DNA of 39,920 nucleotides, from positions 1 to 39,920 of the forward strand of contig JADHOA010000005.1 of the NCBI GenBank assembly GCA_016779185.1, written 5' to 3'. A model generated the notes under the pieces. The model saw only the letters and a list, made by a program, of their open reading frames with translations, searched no databases and was not told where the DNA came from. Positions 28,032 to 37,480 of this stretch are shown here, in pieces. Source of the DNA: Rubripirellula sp. Its GTDB lineage: Bacteria > Planctomycetota > Planctomycetia > Pirellulales > Pirellulaceae. How positions within the stretch are numbered: position 1 is the stretch's first letter; the number at the start of each line of letters is the position of its first letter. A program made the position numbers and the translations under genes.

Positions 28032-30463
28032 CATCTGGTTCTAGCATTAAACGACACGTTGTAGAGTCGACGGATCGCAATCATTATCGCACTGGTTTGT
28101 GGTTGGTCGTGCTACTTTTCCCCTTTTTGGTTGGGTGTGAAGGTTGTCGTACCAGCAACCCAAACACTAAAAACGATCAGTCTCAATCGGAACGCCTCTA
28201 TCAGAGTCAATCCATACGCACCTACCCGTCAGACGATGACCGTCCGATTGGGATTAAGCCATCGCATTGGATTGCCGCGAGTCAGAGACTGAAGAGTACA
28301 GCGTCGGATGCTCGCGGTGAATTTACTTCTCGAATCAAGCGATCCAGAACCGATCGTGTTGGAGCAGAGGAAGATCTTCGGGTCAATCGAGAGGTGATAC
28401 TTCCAAGAGGACAGTGGCGAGAAGTCGACTTTCGTTTACTACCCCAACAATCTGATCGCGATAGAGAAAATTTTTATTTCGTTGATAGTCAGCTAAAAAT
28501 TTCGGGACAACCTGTTGAGTTGCCCGGCATGAGGAGAGTGATAAACAACGACGAAATTTTGAAGTCGCAAGAGTATTTTTTTCTGATCTTCACAACTCGG
28601 CCAGAACGTTTTACTGGCTTACAAAGAGCTGATTGGGTTCGATTTCAATCCGACCCGTTTCGAGTATCAAAATCAGAACCTAATTTCCGCGTGATCACCA
28701 TCTCTGATAATCGGAGCCAAGTTCCTCTTCCAGAGACCATGTTGGATCTGACCGCCACCGGTGTAATTCTCTGGGATGATTTACCGATTGAGATAATCAC
28801 ACCACGGCAGCAACTGGCGATATCTGATTGGATACGGTTTGGTGGTTTGCTTGTGCTCAATGGCGCAGCACCTTCTGAGGCTTTGTCCTTCTCTGCTCTT
28901 GCAGATCTAGTTCCAATGGAGATGGAATCGAGAGTTGAGCTGGATTTTGAAGAAGCGAAGAATCTTCTTCTCGATTCCGCTGTGCCAAATGACTCCAGCC
29001 TCGAAAAGCAGATAGCTGTACTTGGTCAATACACAGGTGGAATCTCATTTGTCGGAAAATTAAAGGATGACGCAAACTATGTGATGGCAAGTAATAACTT
29101 GCTGGTGCGTTTACCTGCAGGGCGAGGTCACGTCATTCAGTCTCGGTTTGATCTAACAAGTGACTGGATAACGAACTGGCAATCATTCGACAGTTTTTTT
29201 AATTCCGCAATTTTAGGACGGCCACGACGTGCTATCCGTGTTTTGAAAGATGAATTCGATGAGCCTGTTTTTACCCAATATTATCCCGATCAGCAGGTAG
29301 AGGCAGCAGATCCAACCTTTAATACAAGATTTCGGATTATCGCACGGGATGCAAAGCTTTCTGCCAGCGAAACCGAAGGTCAGCTGAGCCAAGAGAAAAC
29401 CGCTTTTCCAGATCCGTTTACGGCCGTTGATCCAGTGTCAGGAATTTCTGGATGGCGTCATGATAGCGACTTCATTCGATTCGGTGCTGACGTCCTTCGC
29501 GAGCGGTCCAGTATTCGGGTTCCTGAAGCTGCGACCGCGATGGTCATTCTGTTTTCTTACTTAATTGTTCTGATTCCCATTAATTACATTCTTTTTCGCC
29601 TCATTAACCGATTGGAATGGTTTTGGTTGGCGACACCAGTCATCGCTATTGCTGGTGTGGTGGTTGTGGCCTACGCAATCCAGCTCGATATTGGATTCGC
29701 TCGTAGTCGCCATGAACTTTCCCTTTTAGAAGTACATGGCAAATATTCGCGTGCCCATCTCACTCGCCTCGTTGCGGTATACAATTCCTTGTCAACAAAC
29801 TACGAAATAGACTTTGCCTCATCGGATGTGTCGATTGAGCCAACTCTTGGTGGGGAAGTTGATGTGGCGAGTTATCCATCAACACTGAAGCTTGAGCGTA
29901 CAGGAGCGATCTCCCTCGATGATTTTCTGATTCGAAGTAATCAAGCACGTGTTTTGCGAGTTGAGCAGATGATTGAACTTGGTGGTTCGATAGTTCTTTC
30001 TGCTGATGATCGCATCAACAATCAGAGCGATCTTCACTTAAGAGACGGTATGGTAATCCGAAGAAAAGAAGATGGTCGGCTTGAAAAGGCGATACTTCGA
30101 GACTTGGGTTCATCGCAGCAAGCAATATTGAAGTTTGAATTATTTGACGAGACTGGTGTTTCCGATTTGGAACTGCAGTCACAGGAAGAACTTTTGAATA
30201 GCTTGGCAACTGGACGCACCATGCCACGCGGAGCCGCAAAGCTGGTTGCACTCTATGATGGCGCAATTGATGGAATGAACACTCAGCCGCCAATGGATCA
30301 GCAACACGGCCAAACGCTTGTCGTTGTCCATCTTGGCTATGCCAATTGGCCAGCACCCATTCCCGATGTGAATTTAATGACGGGATTGGTTGCGAATCTG
30401 AGCAGAGATCAGAAAACGACCACAATCAATGAACCATCAGGGGATTTGAGTTCAAATGATTGA
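28028..30463 (+). CDS. Large membrane-anchored protein with GATase-like module; GTG start overlapping the previous stop
   Basis: ~811 aa; N-terminal lipobox-like 'LFPFLVGCEGC'; 'ISDWIRFGGLLVLNGAAPSEALSFSALADLVP'; TM segments 'AMVILFSYLIVLIPINYILFRLI' and 'WLATPVIAIAGVVVVAYAI'; 8-nt overlap with the following ABC gene. Confidence 0.85.
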   Translation: MTSGSSIKRHVVESTDRNHYRTGLWLVVLLFPFLVGCEGCRTSNPNTKNDQSQSERLYQSQSIRTYPSDDDRPIGIKPSHWIAASQRLKSTASDARGEFTSRIKRSRTDRVGAEEDLRVNREVILPRGQWREVDFRLLPQQSDRDRENFYFVDSQLKISGQPVELPGMRRVINNDEILKSQEYFFLIFTTRPERFTGLQRADWVRFQSDPFRVSKSEPNFRVITISDNRSQVPLPETMLDLTATGVILWDDLPIEIITPRQQLAISDWIRFGGLLVLNGAAPSEALSFSALADLVPMEMESRVELDFEEAKNLLLDSAVPNDSSLEKQIAVLGQYTGGISFVGKLKDDANYVMASNNLLVRLPAGRGHVIQSRFDLTSDWITNWQSFDSFFNSAILGRPRRAIRVLKDEFDEPVFTQYYPDQQVEAADPTFNTRFRIIARDAKLSASETEGQLSQEKTAFPDPFTAVDPVSGISGWRHDSDFIRFGADVLRERSSIRVPEAATAMVILFSYLIVLIPINYILFRLINRLEWFWLATPVIAIAGVVVVAYAIQLDIGFARSRHELSLLEVHGKYSRAHLTRLVAVYNSLSTNYEIDFASSDVSIEPTLGGEVDVASYPSTLKLERTGAISLDDFLIRSNQARVLRVEQMIELGGSIVLSADDRINNQSDLHLRDGMVIRRKEDGRLEKAILRDLGSSQQAILKFELFDETGVSDLELQSQEELLNSLATGRTMPRGAAKLVALYDGAIDGMNTQPPMDQQHGQTLVVVHLGYANWPAPIPDVNLMTGLVANLSRDQKTTTINEPSGDLSSND

Positions 30464-31382
30464 ATTAAAAGCCTTTGGTAAAGATTACGGTGAATTCACT
30501 GCTGTCGATTGCATTGATTTGAAAATTGAAGCAGGTGAGACTTTTGGATTCATCGGTCCAAATGGTGCCGGCAAGAGTACTACCATTCGTTTTTTGGCGA
30601 CACTACTCCACGCCAGCCGCGGTTCTGGTGAAGTTGCAGGTTGCGATGTGATGTCAGACCCAATCGGAGTTCGACAAGCAATCGGATACATGCCTGATCA
30701 TTTTGGTGTTTATGACGGAATGAAAGTTTGGGAGTTTCTGGATTTTTTCGCTGTTGCCTATCGAATTGATAAGAATCAAAGGAAAAAAATTATTGCAAAC
30801 GTTCTTGAGTTGCTTGATTTGGGACACAAACGAAATGATTTTGTGAATGGTTTGTCAAGAGGCATGAAGCAACGTCTATGCCTTGCAAAGACCTTGGTTC
30901 ATGACCCCCCCGTGTTGATTCTAGATGAACCAGCGAGTGGACTTGATCCGCGAGCTCGAGTAGAGGTAAAGGCATTGCTGAAAGAGCTTCGGGCAATGGG
31001 AAAGACCATTCTAATAAGCAGTCATATTCTGACCGAACTTGCTGATTGCTGTACTTCAATAGGAATTATGGAGAGAGGAAAACTGCTGACGCACGGTTCC
31101 ATATCAACCATTTATAAACAGGTTCGCCGAAACCGCATCATTGAAATCCACTTTCTTACTGAGATGGAGAAAGGTCTATCCATACTTAGGAGTTCACCAC
31201 AACTCACAGCACTAGAGGTTGCAGGTAATCGCGTAATAGCAGAGTTGCAGATGCGAGACGATCAAGTGGCTGAGTTGCTCGAAAAGTTCATTGCGCAAAA
31301 CGTGAAATTATTATCGTTCCATGATCGCGAGCCAACACTTGAAGATGTATTCATGGCTGTGACCGAGGGATTGGTCACTTAG
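30456..31382 (+). CDS. ABC transporter ATP-binding protein
   Basis: 308 aa; Walker A 'GPNGAGKST', signature 'LSRGMKQRLCLAKTLVHDPPVLILDEPASGLDP', H-loop 'SSHIL'. Confidence 0.97.
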   Translation: MIELKAFGKDYGEFTAVDCIDLKIEAGETFGFIGPNGAGKSTTIRFLATLLHASRGSGEVAGCDVMSDPIGVRQAIGYMPDHFGVYDGMKVWEFLDFFAVAYRIDKNQRKKIIANVLELLDLGHKRNDFVNGLSRGMKQRLCLAKTLVHDPPVLILDEPASGLDPRARVEVKALLKELRAMGKTILISSHILTELADCCTSIGIMERGKLLTHGSISTIYKQVRRNRIIEIHFLTEMEKGLSILRSSPQLTALEVAGNRVIAELQMRDDQVAELLEKFIAQNVKLLSFHDREPTLEDVFMAVTEGLVT

Positions 31383-31452
31383 AGAGTACGACGTTGTGTC
31401 GTTTGATCGAACCTAGCAAGATTTTGACAAGACAATGGAAGTCCCGATTTAG

Positions 31453-32433
31453 TCAGCGCATTACCTCACGTAAGTGACTCGCCAATGTAGAGCAATCAAA
31501 GTCTTCCAGCATTGGTATCGCAGTAATCTCTTGAAATGAACGGAACCATGTTTCTTGCCGTCTCGCTAGTTGCCGTGTGTGGGCTGCGACGTTTTCCCGC
31601 ATCCAATCATTGGATTGTCTTTGTTCAATCCCGTCGATGACTTCTCGGTATCCAACGGCTTGTGAAGCGGTTCGGGACAAATGGTTGTACTCCAGCAAGA
31701 GTGATTTCACCTCTTCTATTAGCCCCAGTTCAAACATCGCATCCACACGTTGATTGATGCGAAGATGTAATGTTTCCCTTGACCACGCTAAGCCAAAGAC
31801 GTTGCATTCATCGGCGTTTCTCGTGGAGTCGAATTGAGTTTGTTGATGACTTATAGGCGTTCCGGTTATTCTCGCATACTCCAATGCTCGAATCATTCGA
31901 CGCGTATCCGAAGCGTGAATGCGTGAGGCCGCCAACGGATCTACTTGGACCAGGCGTTGTTTCAAAGATTCGATACCGTATCGTTCCAGATCTGCTTCGA
32001 CTGCTTTGCGAAATTCCCAGTCTGCCGGTGGACCGGGATTAAAGCCCCTAAGAATTCCCTTGAGGAACATCGGGGTGCCGCCAACAAAAATAGGTGTTCG
32101 CCCTCGGCTACGAATCTCCTTCACCGCCCTATGGGCAGCGTCGAGATAACAGGCCACGCTGTAGTCCTGGTTTGGTTCAACAAGGTCAATTAAGTGATGG
32201 GGTATCTCTTGTTGTTCTTCCAGACTCGGCTTAGCCGTTCCAATATCCATTTTCTGATAGACAGCAATTGAATCGAGCGACAAGATCTCGCCGTTGATTT
32301 GTTTGGCTAGCTCAATTGCAATGGCAGATTTTCCCGATGCGGTCGGTCCGGTTAGCACGACGACTTTGTCGACTAGCGGAGGATAGACTTGATGAGCTCG
32401 GAACGAGCTTGCTTTTAGGGGGTCTGCGCTCAT
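31453..32433 (-). CDS. miaA: tRNA dimethylallyltransferase
   Basis: 326 aa; 'VVLTGPTASGKSAIAIELA', 'LSLDSIAVYQKMDIGTAKPS', 'IPHHLIDLVEPNQDYSVA', 'IFVGGTPMFLKGILRG', 'RRMIRALE'. Confidence 0.97.
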   Translation of the reverse strand: MSADPLKASSFRAHQVYPPLVDKVVVLTGPTASGKSAIAIELAKQINGEILSLDSIAVYQKMDIGTAKPSLEEQQEIPHHLIDLVEPNQDYSVACYLDAAHRAVKEIRSRGRTPIFVGGTPMFLKGILRGFNPGPPADWEFRKAVEADLERYGIESLKQRLVQVDPLAASRIHASDTRRMIRALEYARITGTPISHQQTQFDSTRNADECNVFGLAWSRETLHLRINQRVDAMFELGLIEEVKSLLLEYNHLSRTASQAVGYREVIDGIEQRQSNDWMRENVAAHTRQLARRQETWFRSFQEITAIPMLEDFDCSTLASHLREVMR

Positions 32434-32646
32434 TCAGACTTAATGATCCAAAATTGTGTTCGCTCACACGCGTAAAAGGGAATTTGGTTGCGGATCATAG
32501 CAAACACTCGCTATCTCAACAAATAACCTGATAGGTTTGAATACTCTGATCATTGTTTTCTTGGGTTGCAACGCACCGTCGTTGGTTCGTTTCTCTTGAA
32601 ACGGTTTGTAGCAATCTATCGAGCACAAACGAATTCTTACACCGCT

Positions 32647-33978
32647 TTAATCGCCGTTTGCTCTGAATGTAGGGTTTTGGTCGGAACTGGATTCAGCCGA
32701 AGAGTTAGATTGGTATTTTTTGATACTTTCGGGAAGCGTAATGAAAGAGGTTTTGCTTGCCATAGCGAACAGCAGTGCAACACCTAGGTACGAGAACCAC
32801 TTAAGCAAATTTCCAGCTGCATGCTTACCAAGCAGTTCTTTCTTGCTGGAAAGCCAAACCAACACAATGGCAACCAATGGTGCGCCTACCACCGTCACCG
32901 CATTTGCAGCAATGATGGTTGGCGTGCGATCGAAATCAAAATAGATCGCCGCGACCGCAACGGCCATTCCTGTAAGAAGTGCCAAGCTTGTTAATATTTT
33001 TGGCCATCGATCTTCATGCGAGCAGCCTAGATTTAATCCATCGGAAAGGACAAATCCACCGATCATGGAATTGACTAGAAAAGACGAATAAGCAGCTGAG
33101 AATAGACCCAAGCAAAAAATGAGTTTCCCTGTTTCGCCAAAGGTTGGCTCTAGCGCTCTGGCGATTTCAATTGGATTGGACAGGCTAATGATGCTACCGG
33201 TTTCCGAATGAAGACCAGCTGCCGCGGTTGACATGAGCATGATGGTGATGATTGCCATGATTGAGGCACCAATACGAACATCTATTGATCGACTCGCGAC
33301 ATCATTCATTGTCCAGCCTTTTTGCCGCACCAAATAGGCTTGATAGTAGGCGGCTGTAATGACAAACGTCGTGCCGACAAGACCAAGCGTATTTATGTCT
33401 AATAAATCTAGACGCGGAACAAATCCTTTAACCATGGCAGCGGGTTGTGGCGCTAACGTCCAAAGATTGACAGAAAAACTCAAGAGCATCAGCGCCACCA
33501 AAAACATCATCATTCGCTCAACGACTTGATAGAGATTTCGGAAAGCAAATAGGAAAACGATTGCTCCTGCGTTAAACAAAACTACTAAACAAGAAATGAG
33601 TAATCGTTTTTGGCTTGGATCATCCTTGGAAAGTAACAATGCTTCGAATACTGCCGCGACACCCATATTATTTCCGGATTGAAATGCAGCGGAAATGAAG
33701 AACACCGCTATTCCAACGGCAATCGCTAGCCATCCTTTCTTTCTGTCTCGAATCATGTCGCCAATGGACTTGGACTCGACGCTTCCAAGCCGACTAGCGA
33801 GAGTCATAAAAGTGAATTGAAAAGCAACAGCAAAAACCACGATCCAAAGCATTGAATAACCGGACTTTGCTCCTACAGTCGAGCTGGTCACGATGCTTCC
33901 GGGCCCAATAACGACGCACGCAGTAATTAATCCTGGTCCAATGCGTCGGTACCAAGGAGATTCGGTAATCGGTTTCAT
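32647..33978 (-). CDS. Nramp-family transporter, atypical
   Basis: 443 aa polytopic; 'RRIGPGLITACVVIGPGSIVTSSTVGAKSGYSMLWIVVFAVAFQFTFMTLASRLG' aligns with Nramp TM1-TM2 pattern; ~11 hydrophobic segments. Confidence 0.88.
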   Translation of the reverse strand: MKPITESPWYRRIGPGLITACVVIGPGSIVTSSTVGAKSGYSMLWIVVFAVAFQFTFMTLASRLGSVESKSIGDMIRDRKKGWLAIAVGIAVFFISAAFQSGNNMGVAAVFEALLLSKDDPSQKRLLISCLVVLFNAGAIVFLFAFRNLYQVVERMMMFLVALMLLSFSVNLWTLAPQPAAMVKGFVPRLDLLDINTLGLVGTTFVITAAYYQAYLVRQKGWTMNDVASRSIDVRIGASIMAIITIMLMSTAAAGLHSETGSIISLSNPIEIARALEPTFGETGKLIFCLGLFSAAYSSFLVNSMIGGFVLSDGLNLGCSHEDRWPKILTSLALLTGMAVAVAAIYFDFDRTPTIIAANAVTVVGAPLVAIVLVWLSSKKELLGKHAAGNLLKWFSYLGVALLFAMASKTSFITLPESIKKYQSNSSAESSSDQNPTFRANGD

Positions 33979-34188
33979 GCGACAATGATCTTGATGGTGA
34001 GGGTGCGTAACGCTGGTAATTCGAGATTGAGCCCAATATCTGGATTGGGAGGAGTGAAGTGGGGTGTACCCTTGTCTTGAAGTCCTTACGACGTGCCCAA
34101 CTTTGATTCCTGAATTTCAGATGGGTGTACCTTTGCTTTTGTGTATCTTATACCGATCAAGCACTGCCGGTTTCTTACGAGATAGAAA

Positions 34189-34416
34189 ATGAGTTTACCA
34201 AGCGATTTTGTTCCTCCTCCGAACACGGTTCGACTAGATGACTTTTTAAAATGCCATGGACTGGTCGGAACGGGTGGCGAGGCAAAGGTTAGAATTCAGT
34301 CAGGTGAAATTAGGGTTAACTCAGAGGTCGAAACTCGACGGCGTAAGCAACTCACTGAGGGTGATTGCGTTGAATTCGGTGGTCAAAAATACATTGTGAA
34401 AATGGATGACCTTTAG
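34189..34416 (+). CDS. S4-domain RNA-binding protein (YbcJ-like)
   Basis: 75 aa; 'VRLDDFLKCHGLVGTGGEAKVRIQSGEIRVNSEVETRRRKQLTEGDCVEFGGQKYIV'. Confidence 0.93.
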   Translation: MSLPSDFVPPPNTVRLDDFLKCHGLVGTGGEAKVRIQSGEIRVNSEVETRRRKQLTEGDCVEFGGQKYIVKMDDL

Positions 34417-34553
34417 ACTTTGACGGTTGTGTCGAAATGACCAGTCAGGCCAACTGTTTCCAAGTTAGCTATTGTGATTCCCCGATAACCACTAAAGACA
34501 CGGACGTCTAGCGAGGTAAATCAACGGGTACCACAAGGTATTCAAACGGGAGC

Positions 34554-35135
34554 GTGGTCAGGATGACACAGTCTTTTCGCATTCTTTTATTCGGTTTCAC
34601 CGCCTTGATCTGTGGATCTGATCCAGCCTCGGCTGATTGGAAAAGCTTCTGGCATCAAATACATGTTGGCTTCCACAAGAACAATGATTGGCCCCAGCCT
34701 TTTCAGCAAGCCGACGTCCATGATGTCCAAAAGCCCTTTGAAATAATGAAATCAAATGGCTGGAGGTTGCATAACACCATTGGAAACGACTTGTTCCGAC
34801 CAGGAGATGGAAGTTTGTTGAGTGCGGGTCAGAGAAGGCTGCACTGGATTGCCACTCAAGCACCTGAGTCAAGGCGTCAGGTTTTCATTATGAGAGCCAA
34901 TACGATAGAAGAAACGCAGGCGCGCATCGAAGCTGTGACAATCGCGATCGAATCTTTTGGCAGCGATTCGATTACGCCTCAAATCTTTGTGACCGAAACC
35001 TCTCCTCCAACCATTTCTGGCTCGTGGGCTACTAAAATCAATCGCGATTGGATGGACCATATGGCAGCGCCCAAATTGCCAGATCAAAGTACCACCGGCC
35101 AACCGGGCGTCGGGGCGTCGTCGCCCTCTCGGTAA
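34554..35135 (+). CDS. Secreted/periplasmic hypothetical protein (start 34554 or 34563)
   Basis: 193 aa; signal peptide 'MTQSFRILLFGFTALICGSDPASA'; followed in the same direction by the TPR lipoprotein gene. Confidence 0.8.
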   Translation: MVRMTQSFRILLFGFTALICGSDPASADWKSFWHQIHVGFHKNNDWPQPFQQADVHDVQKPFEIMKSNGWRLHNTIGNDLFRPGDGSLLSAGQRRLHWIATQAPESRRQVFIMRANTIEETQARIEAVTIAIESFGSDSITPQIFVTETSPPTISGSWATKINRDWMDHMAAPKLPDQSTTGQPGVGASSPSR

Positions 35136-35312
35136 ACGCTAGCAAGCTCGATCGCGCACGTCGCACTGGTTGCAAAGTCGTTATAGAAGGTCTGTTAATG
35201 CATGTTGGTTAAAGTGTAGTGATTGTGCATGCCGATACAAGATTGACGTAAGTAGGTGTGCATCAGTAGTGGTTCCGTAATTGGCCACAGGAATGAACGG
35301 AGGAGATCGTCC

Positions 35313-36437
35313 GTGAGGAAATTCCATCAACTTAGGATTAAAATCATCCTCGCATCGGCATCTGTCTTGATGCTAGGATCGGGAGGGTGTTCCACGAAGA
35401 GTTTAGCTTGGAATACCTTGAATCCGTTTTCCGCCAACGACCCCGCTGGTGTGACCCAATCGTCCGACGACTCTGTGCCAAAGATTGCAACCGCTTCTCA
35501 GACGGTTGATTCGGAAGATGGTGTCATTCAAGGCGCCGGATTTACCGCTTCAGCAAAAAAAGCCTGGAGTTCAACCACCAGCGCTGTCACTGGAATTTTC
35601 ACGAATAGCAAGGAAGAGAAATCACCATCTGAGCGTGCAGAAAATGATCCGCTTAGTTTGTCGAACCAGCCAGAAAAGGTGAACGCCGAGGTTTATCTCG
35701 CCAACGGCCAATTGTGGGAGTCGACCGGTGACCTTGGAAAAGCGATGGAGAGTTACACCAGAGCTTTGACGGTGGAGCCGAATGACAGTTCTGCATTGAA
35801 AAGTGTTGCCCGGTTGCATTTTCGTCAGCAAAACTATGCCGACGCAGCTAAATACTTTCAGCGAGCCGCCACACTTATTCCAGAGGATGCTGGCTTGCAA
35901 AATGACTTAGGGTTGACACTGAGTAAACTTGGCCAATCCGAGACAGCCATTGAACATCTGTCCAAGGCATTGGAACTGAGCCCCGGAAACTCGCGGTATT
36001 CGAATAATCTTGCGAGTGTTCTGTTTGACAACCAGGAAGAGCAAGCTGCTTTGAATATATTGTCTAAGAACAATCAGCCAGCCGTCGCCCACTTCAACAT
36101 GGCATACCTCTACCTTCAATCCGGTAAACTCGTCCAAGCGCGAAAGCACCTAAGCGAGGTGATGAAGTATGAAGTTCTTGCCGCAGATGATGTTGCAACT
36201 CGCCGGGCGGTAGACCGCACGAGGGAGATGTTGGCAGGTCTCGACTTGCGCGATGAGTCAGGTCCAGTTGCAAGAACTGCAGCCAGGCCCATCTCTCAGG
36301 TCATGGACAAGTCAAGTAGTACGGACGGCGTACTTTCGGCAACTGTTCCAGCTTCTGAGTTGAATAATTCGTCTTCAAACGTACCTTTTGCGTTACCCAC
36401 GGGGTACGAAATCAATCCAGCAGATTCTGAAAAGTAG
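35313..36437 (+). CDS. TPR-repeat lipoprotein (GTG start proposed; ORF track start 35256)
   Basis: 'VRKFHQLRIKIILASASVLMLGSGGC' signal/lipobox; TPR-like 'AEVYLANGQLWESTGDLGKAMESYTRALTVEPNDSSALKSVARLHFRQQNYADAAKYFQRAATLIPEDAGLQNDLGLTLSKLGQSETAIEHLSKALELSPGN'. Confidence 0.9.
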   Translation: MRKFHQLRIKIILASASVLMLGSGGCSTKSLAWNTLNPFSANDPAGVTQSSDDSVPKIATASQTVDSEDGVIQGAGFTASAKKAWSSTTSAVTGIFTNSKEEKSPSERAENDPLSLSNQPEKVNAEVYLANGQLWESTGDLGKAMESYTRALTVEPNDSSALKSVARLHFRQQNYADAAKYFQRAATLIPEDAGLQNDLGLTLSKLGQSETAIEHLSKALELSPGNSRYSNNLASVLFDNQEEQAALNILSKNNQPAVAHFNMAYLYLQSGKLVQARKHLSEVMKYEVLAADDVATRRAVDRTREMLAGLDLRDESGPVARTAARPISQVMDKSSSTDGVLSATVPASELNNSSSNVPFALPTGYEINPADSEK

Positions 36438-37274
36438 CTAATCTTGGTCCGCCACCTTCTGGTCAGCTGGATAAGGAATGGCTTGATCCTGAAGTTGAGC
36501 GAGGGCATTTGAAGCAGCTTTCTGCTCTGCTTCTTTCTTGTTCGTGCCCCAAGCAGCAGGAAATTGTTTGTTATCGATTACTGCTGTGATCAAAAAGTTT
36601 TTACAGTGATCGGGTCCAGACTCTTTAATTAGTTTGTAAATGGGCGTGTGACCTAGGTCTCGCTGCGCAAACTGCTGAAGAGCTGATTTAAAATTCCCTG
36701 CTCCCTGATTCGCTATCGCACTGATAACTTCATTCTTGAGCCACCGTCTAATGATGACTTTGACAGTCTCGATGTCACTATCCAGGTAGATGGCAGCGAT
36801 GATCGATTCAAACACATCGCTCACGAGTGAACGTGGGAAGCTGTGATTGCGGGTGACTCCACGCCCTACAATGAGGCAATGATCAAGGCCCATTTCTCTC
36901 GCAACTCTCCCACAAGTTCTTCGGCTGACCACCGCTGACTTAATTTTTGTCAGATCTCCCTCGTTGTAATCGGGAAACTCCTCGAAAAGCCATTCACAGA
37001 CCACCATTCCGAGAACCGCATCCCCGAGAAACTCGAGACGCTCGTTACTCGCTAAACGGTGTGAAGCGCCCGAGGCATGGGTCAAGGCCGATTGCAGAAG
37101 CGAGATGTCTTTAAATGAATAGCCGATCGATTCTTGGCAGGATGCAAGTCGACCGGATTGGTCAGCACCTAATTGAGATTCAGTCGGATAGTTATCTGTA
37201 ACGATCGGTTCCGAGCTCACGTGTGATCTTTTCCACGCCAACGAGCGTTGGCAAAGAGGAAGGTTTCGCCGCAA
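36438..37274 (-). CDS. rnc: Ribonuclease III (start may be internal to the drawn ORF)
   Basis: 'NERLEFLGDAVLGMVVCEWLFEEFP' catalytic signature, 'DVFESIIAAIYLDSD', C-terminal dsRBD 'NFKSALQQFAQRDLGHTPIYKLIKESGPDHCKNFLITAVI...GTNKKEAEQKAASNALAQL'. Confidence 0.96.
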   Translation of the reverse strand: MRRNLPLCQRSLAWKRSHVSSEPIVTDNYPTESQLGADQSGRLASCQESIGYSFKDISLLQSALTHASGASHRLASNERLEFLGDAVLGMVVCEWLFEEFPDYNEGDLTKIKSAVVSRRTCGRVAREMGLDHCLIVGRGVTRNHSFPRSLVSDVFESIIAAIYLDSDIETVKVIIRRWLKNEVISAIANQGAGNFKSALQQFAQRDLGHTPIYKLIKESGPDHCKNFLITAVIDNKQFPAAWGTNKKEAEQKAASNALAQLQDQAIPYPADQKVADQD

Positions 37275-37480
37275 ATCAAATGCCTTGCATGATTTTTTGC
37301 GGGTCGCCTGTTATTTGACAAAAGCAAAATTGTCACACGCCGGTGGTCGGGTAAAAGTCAGAAACACAGTGCTGACTCTTTCAATCCCGAACTCCGGTGG
37401 ATGACCGACACGAAGTCTACTTAGATCAGAATCTAAACACCAGATTCGAAATGACTTTTTGTCGATGGTTAGAGTGGATT

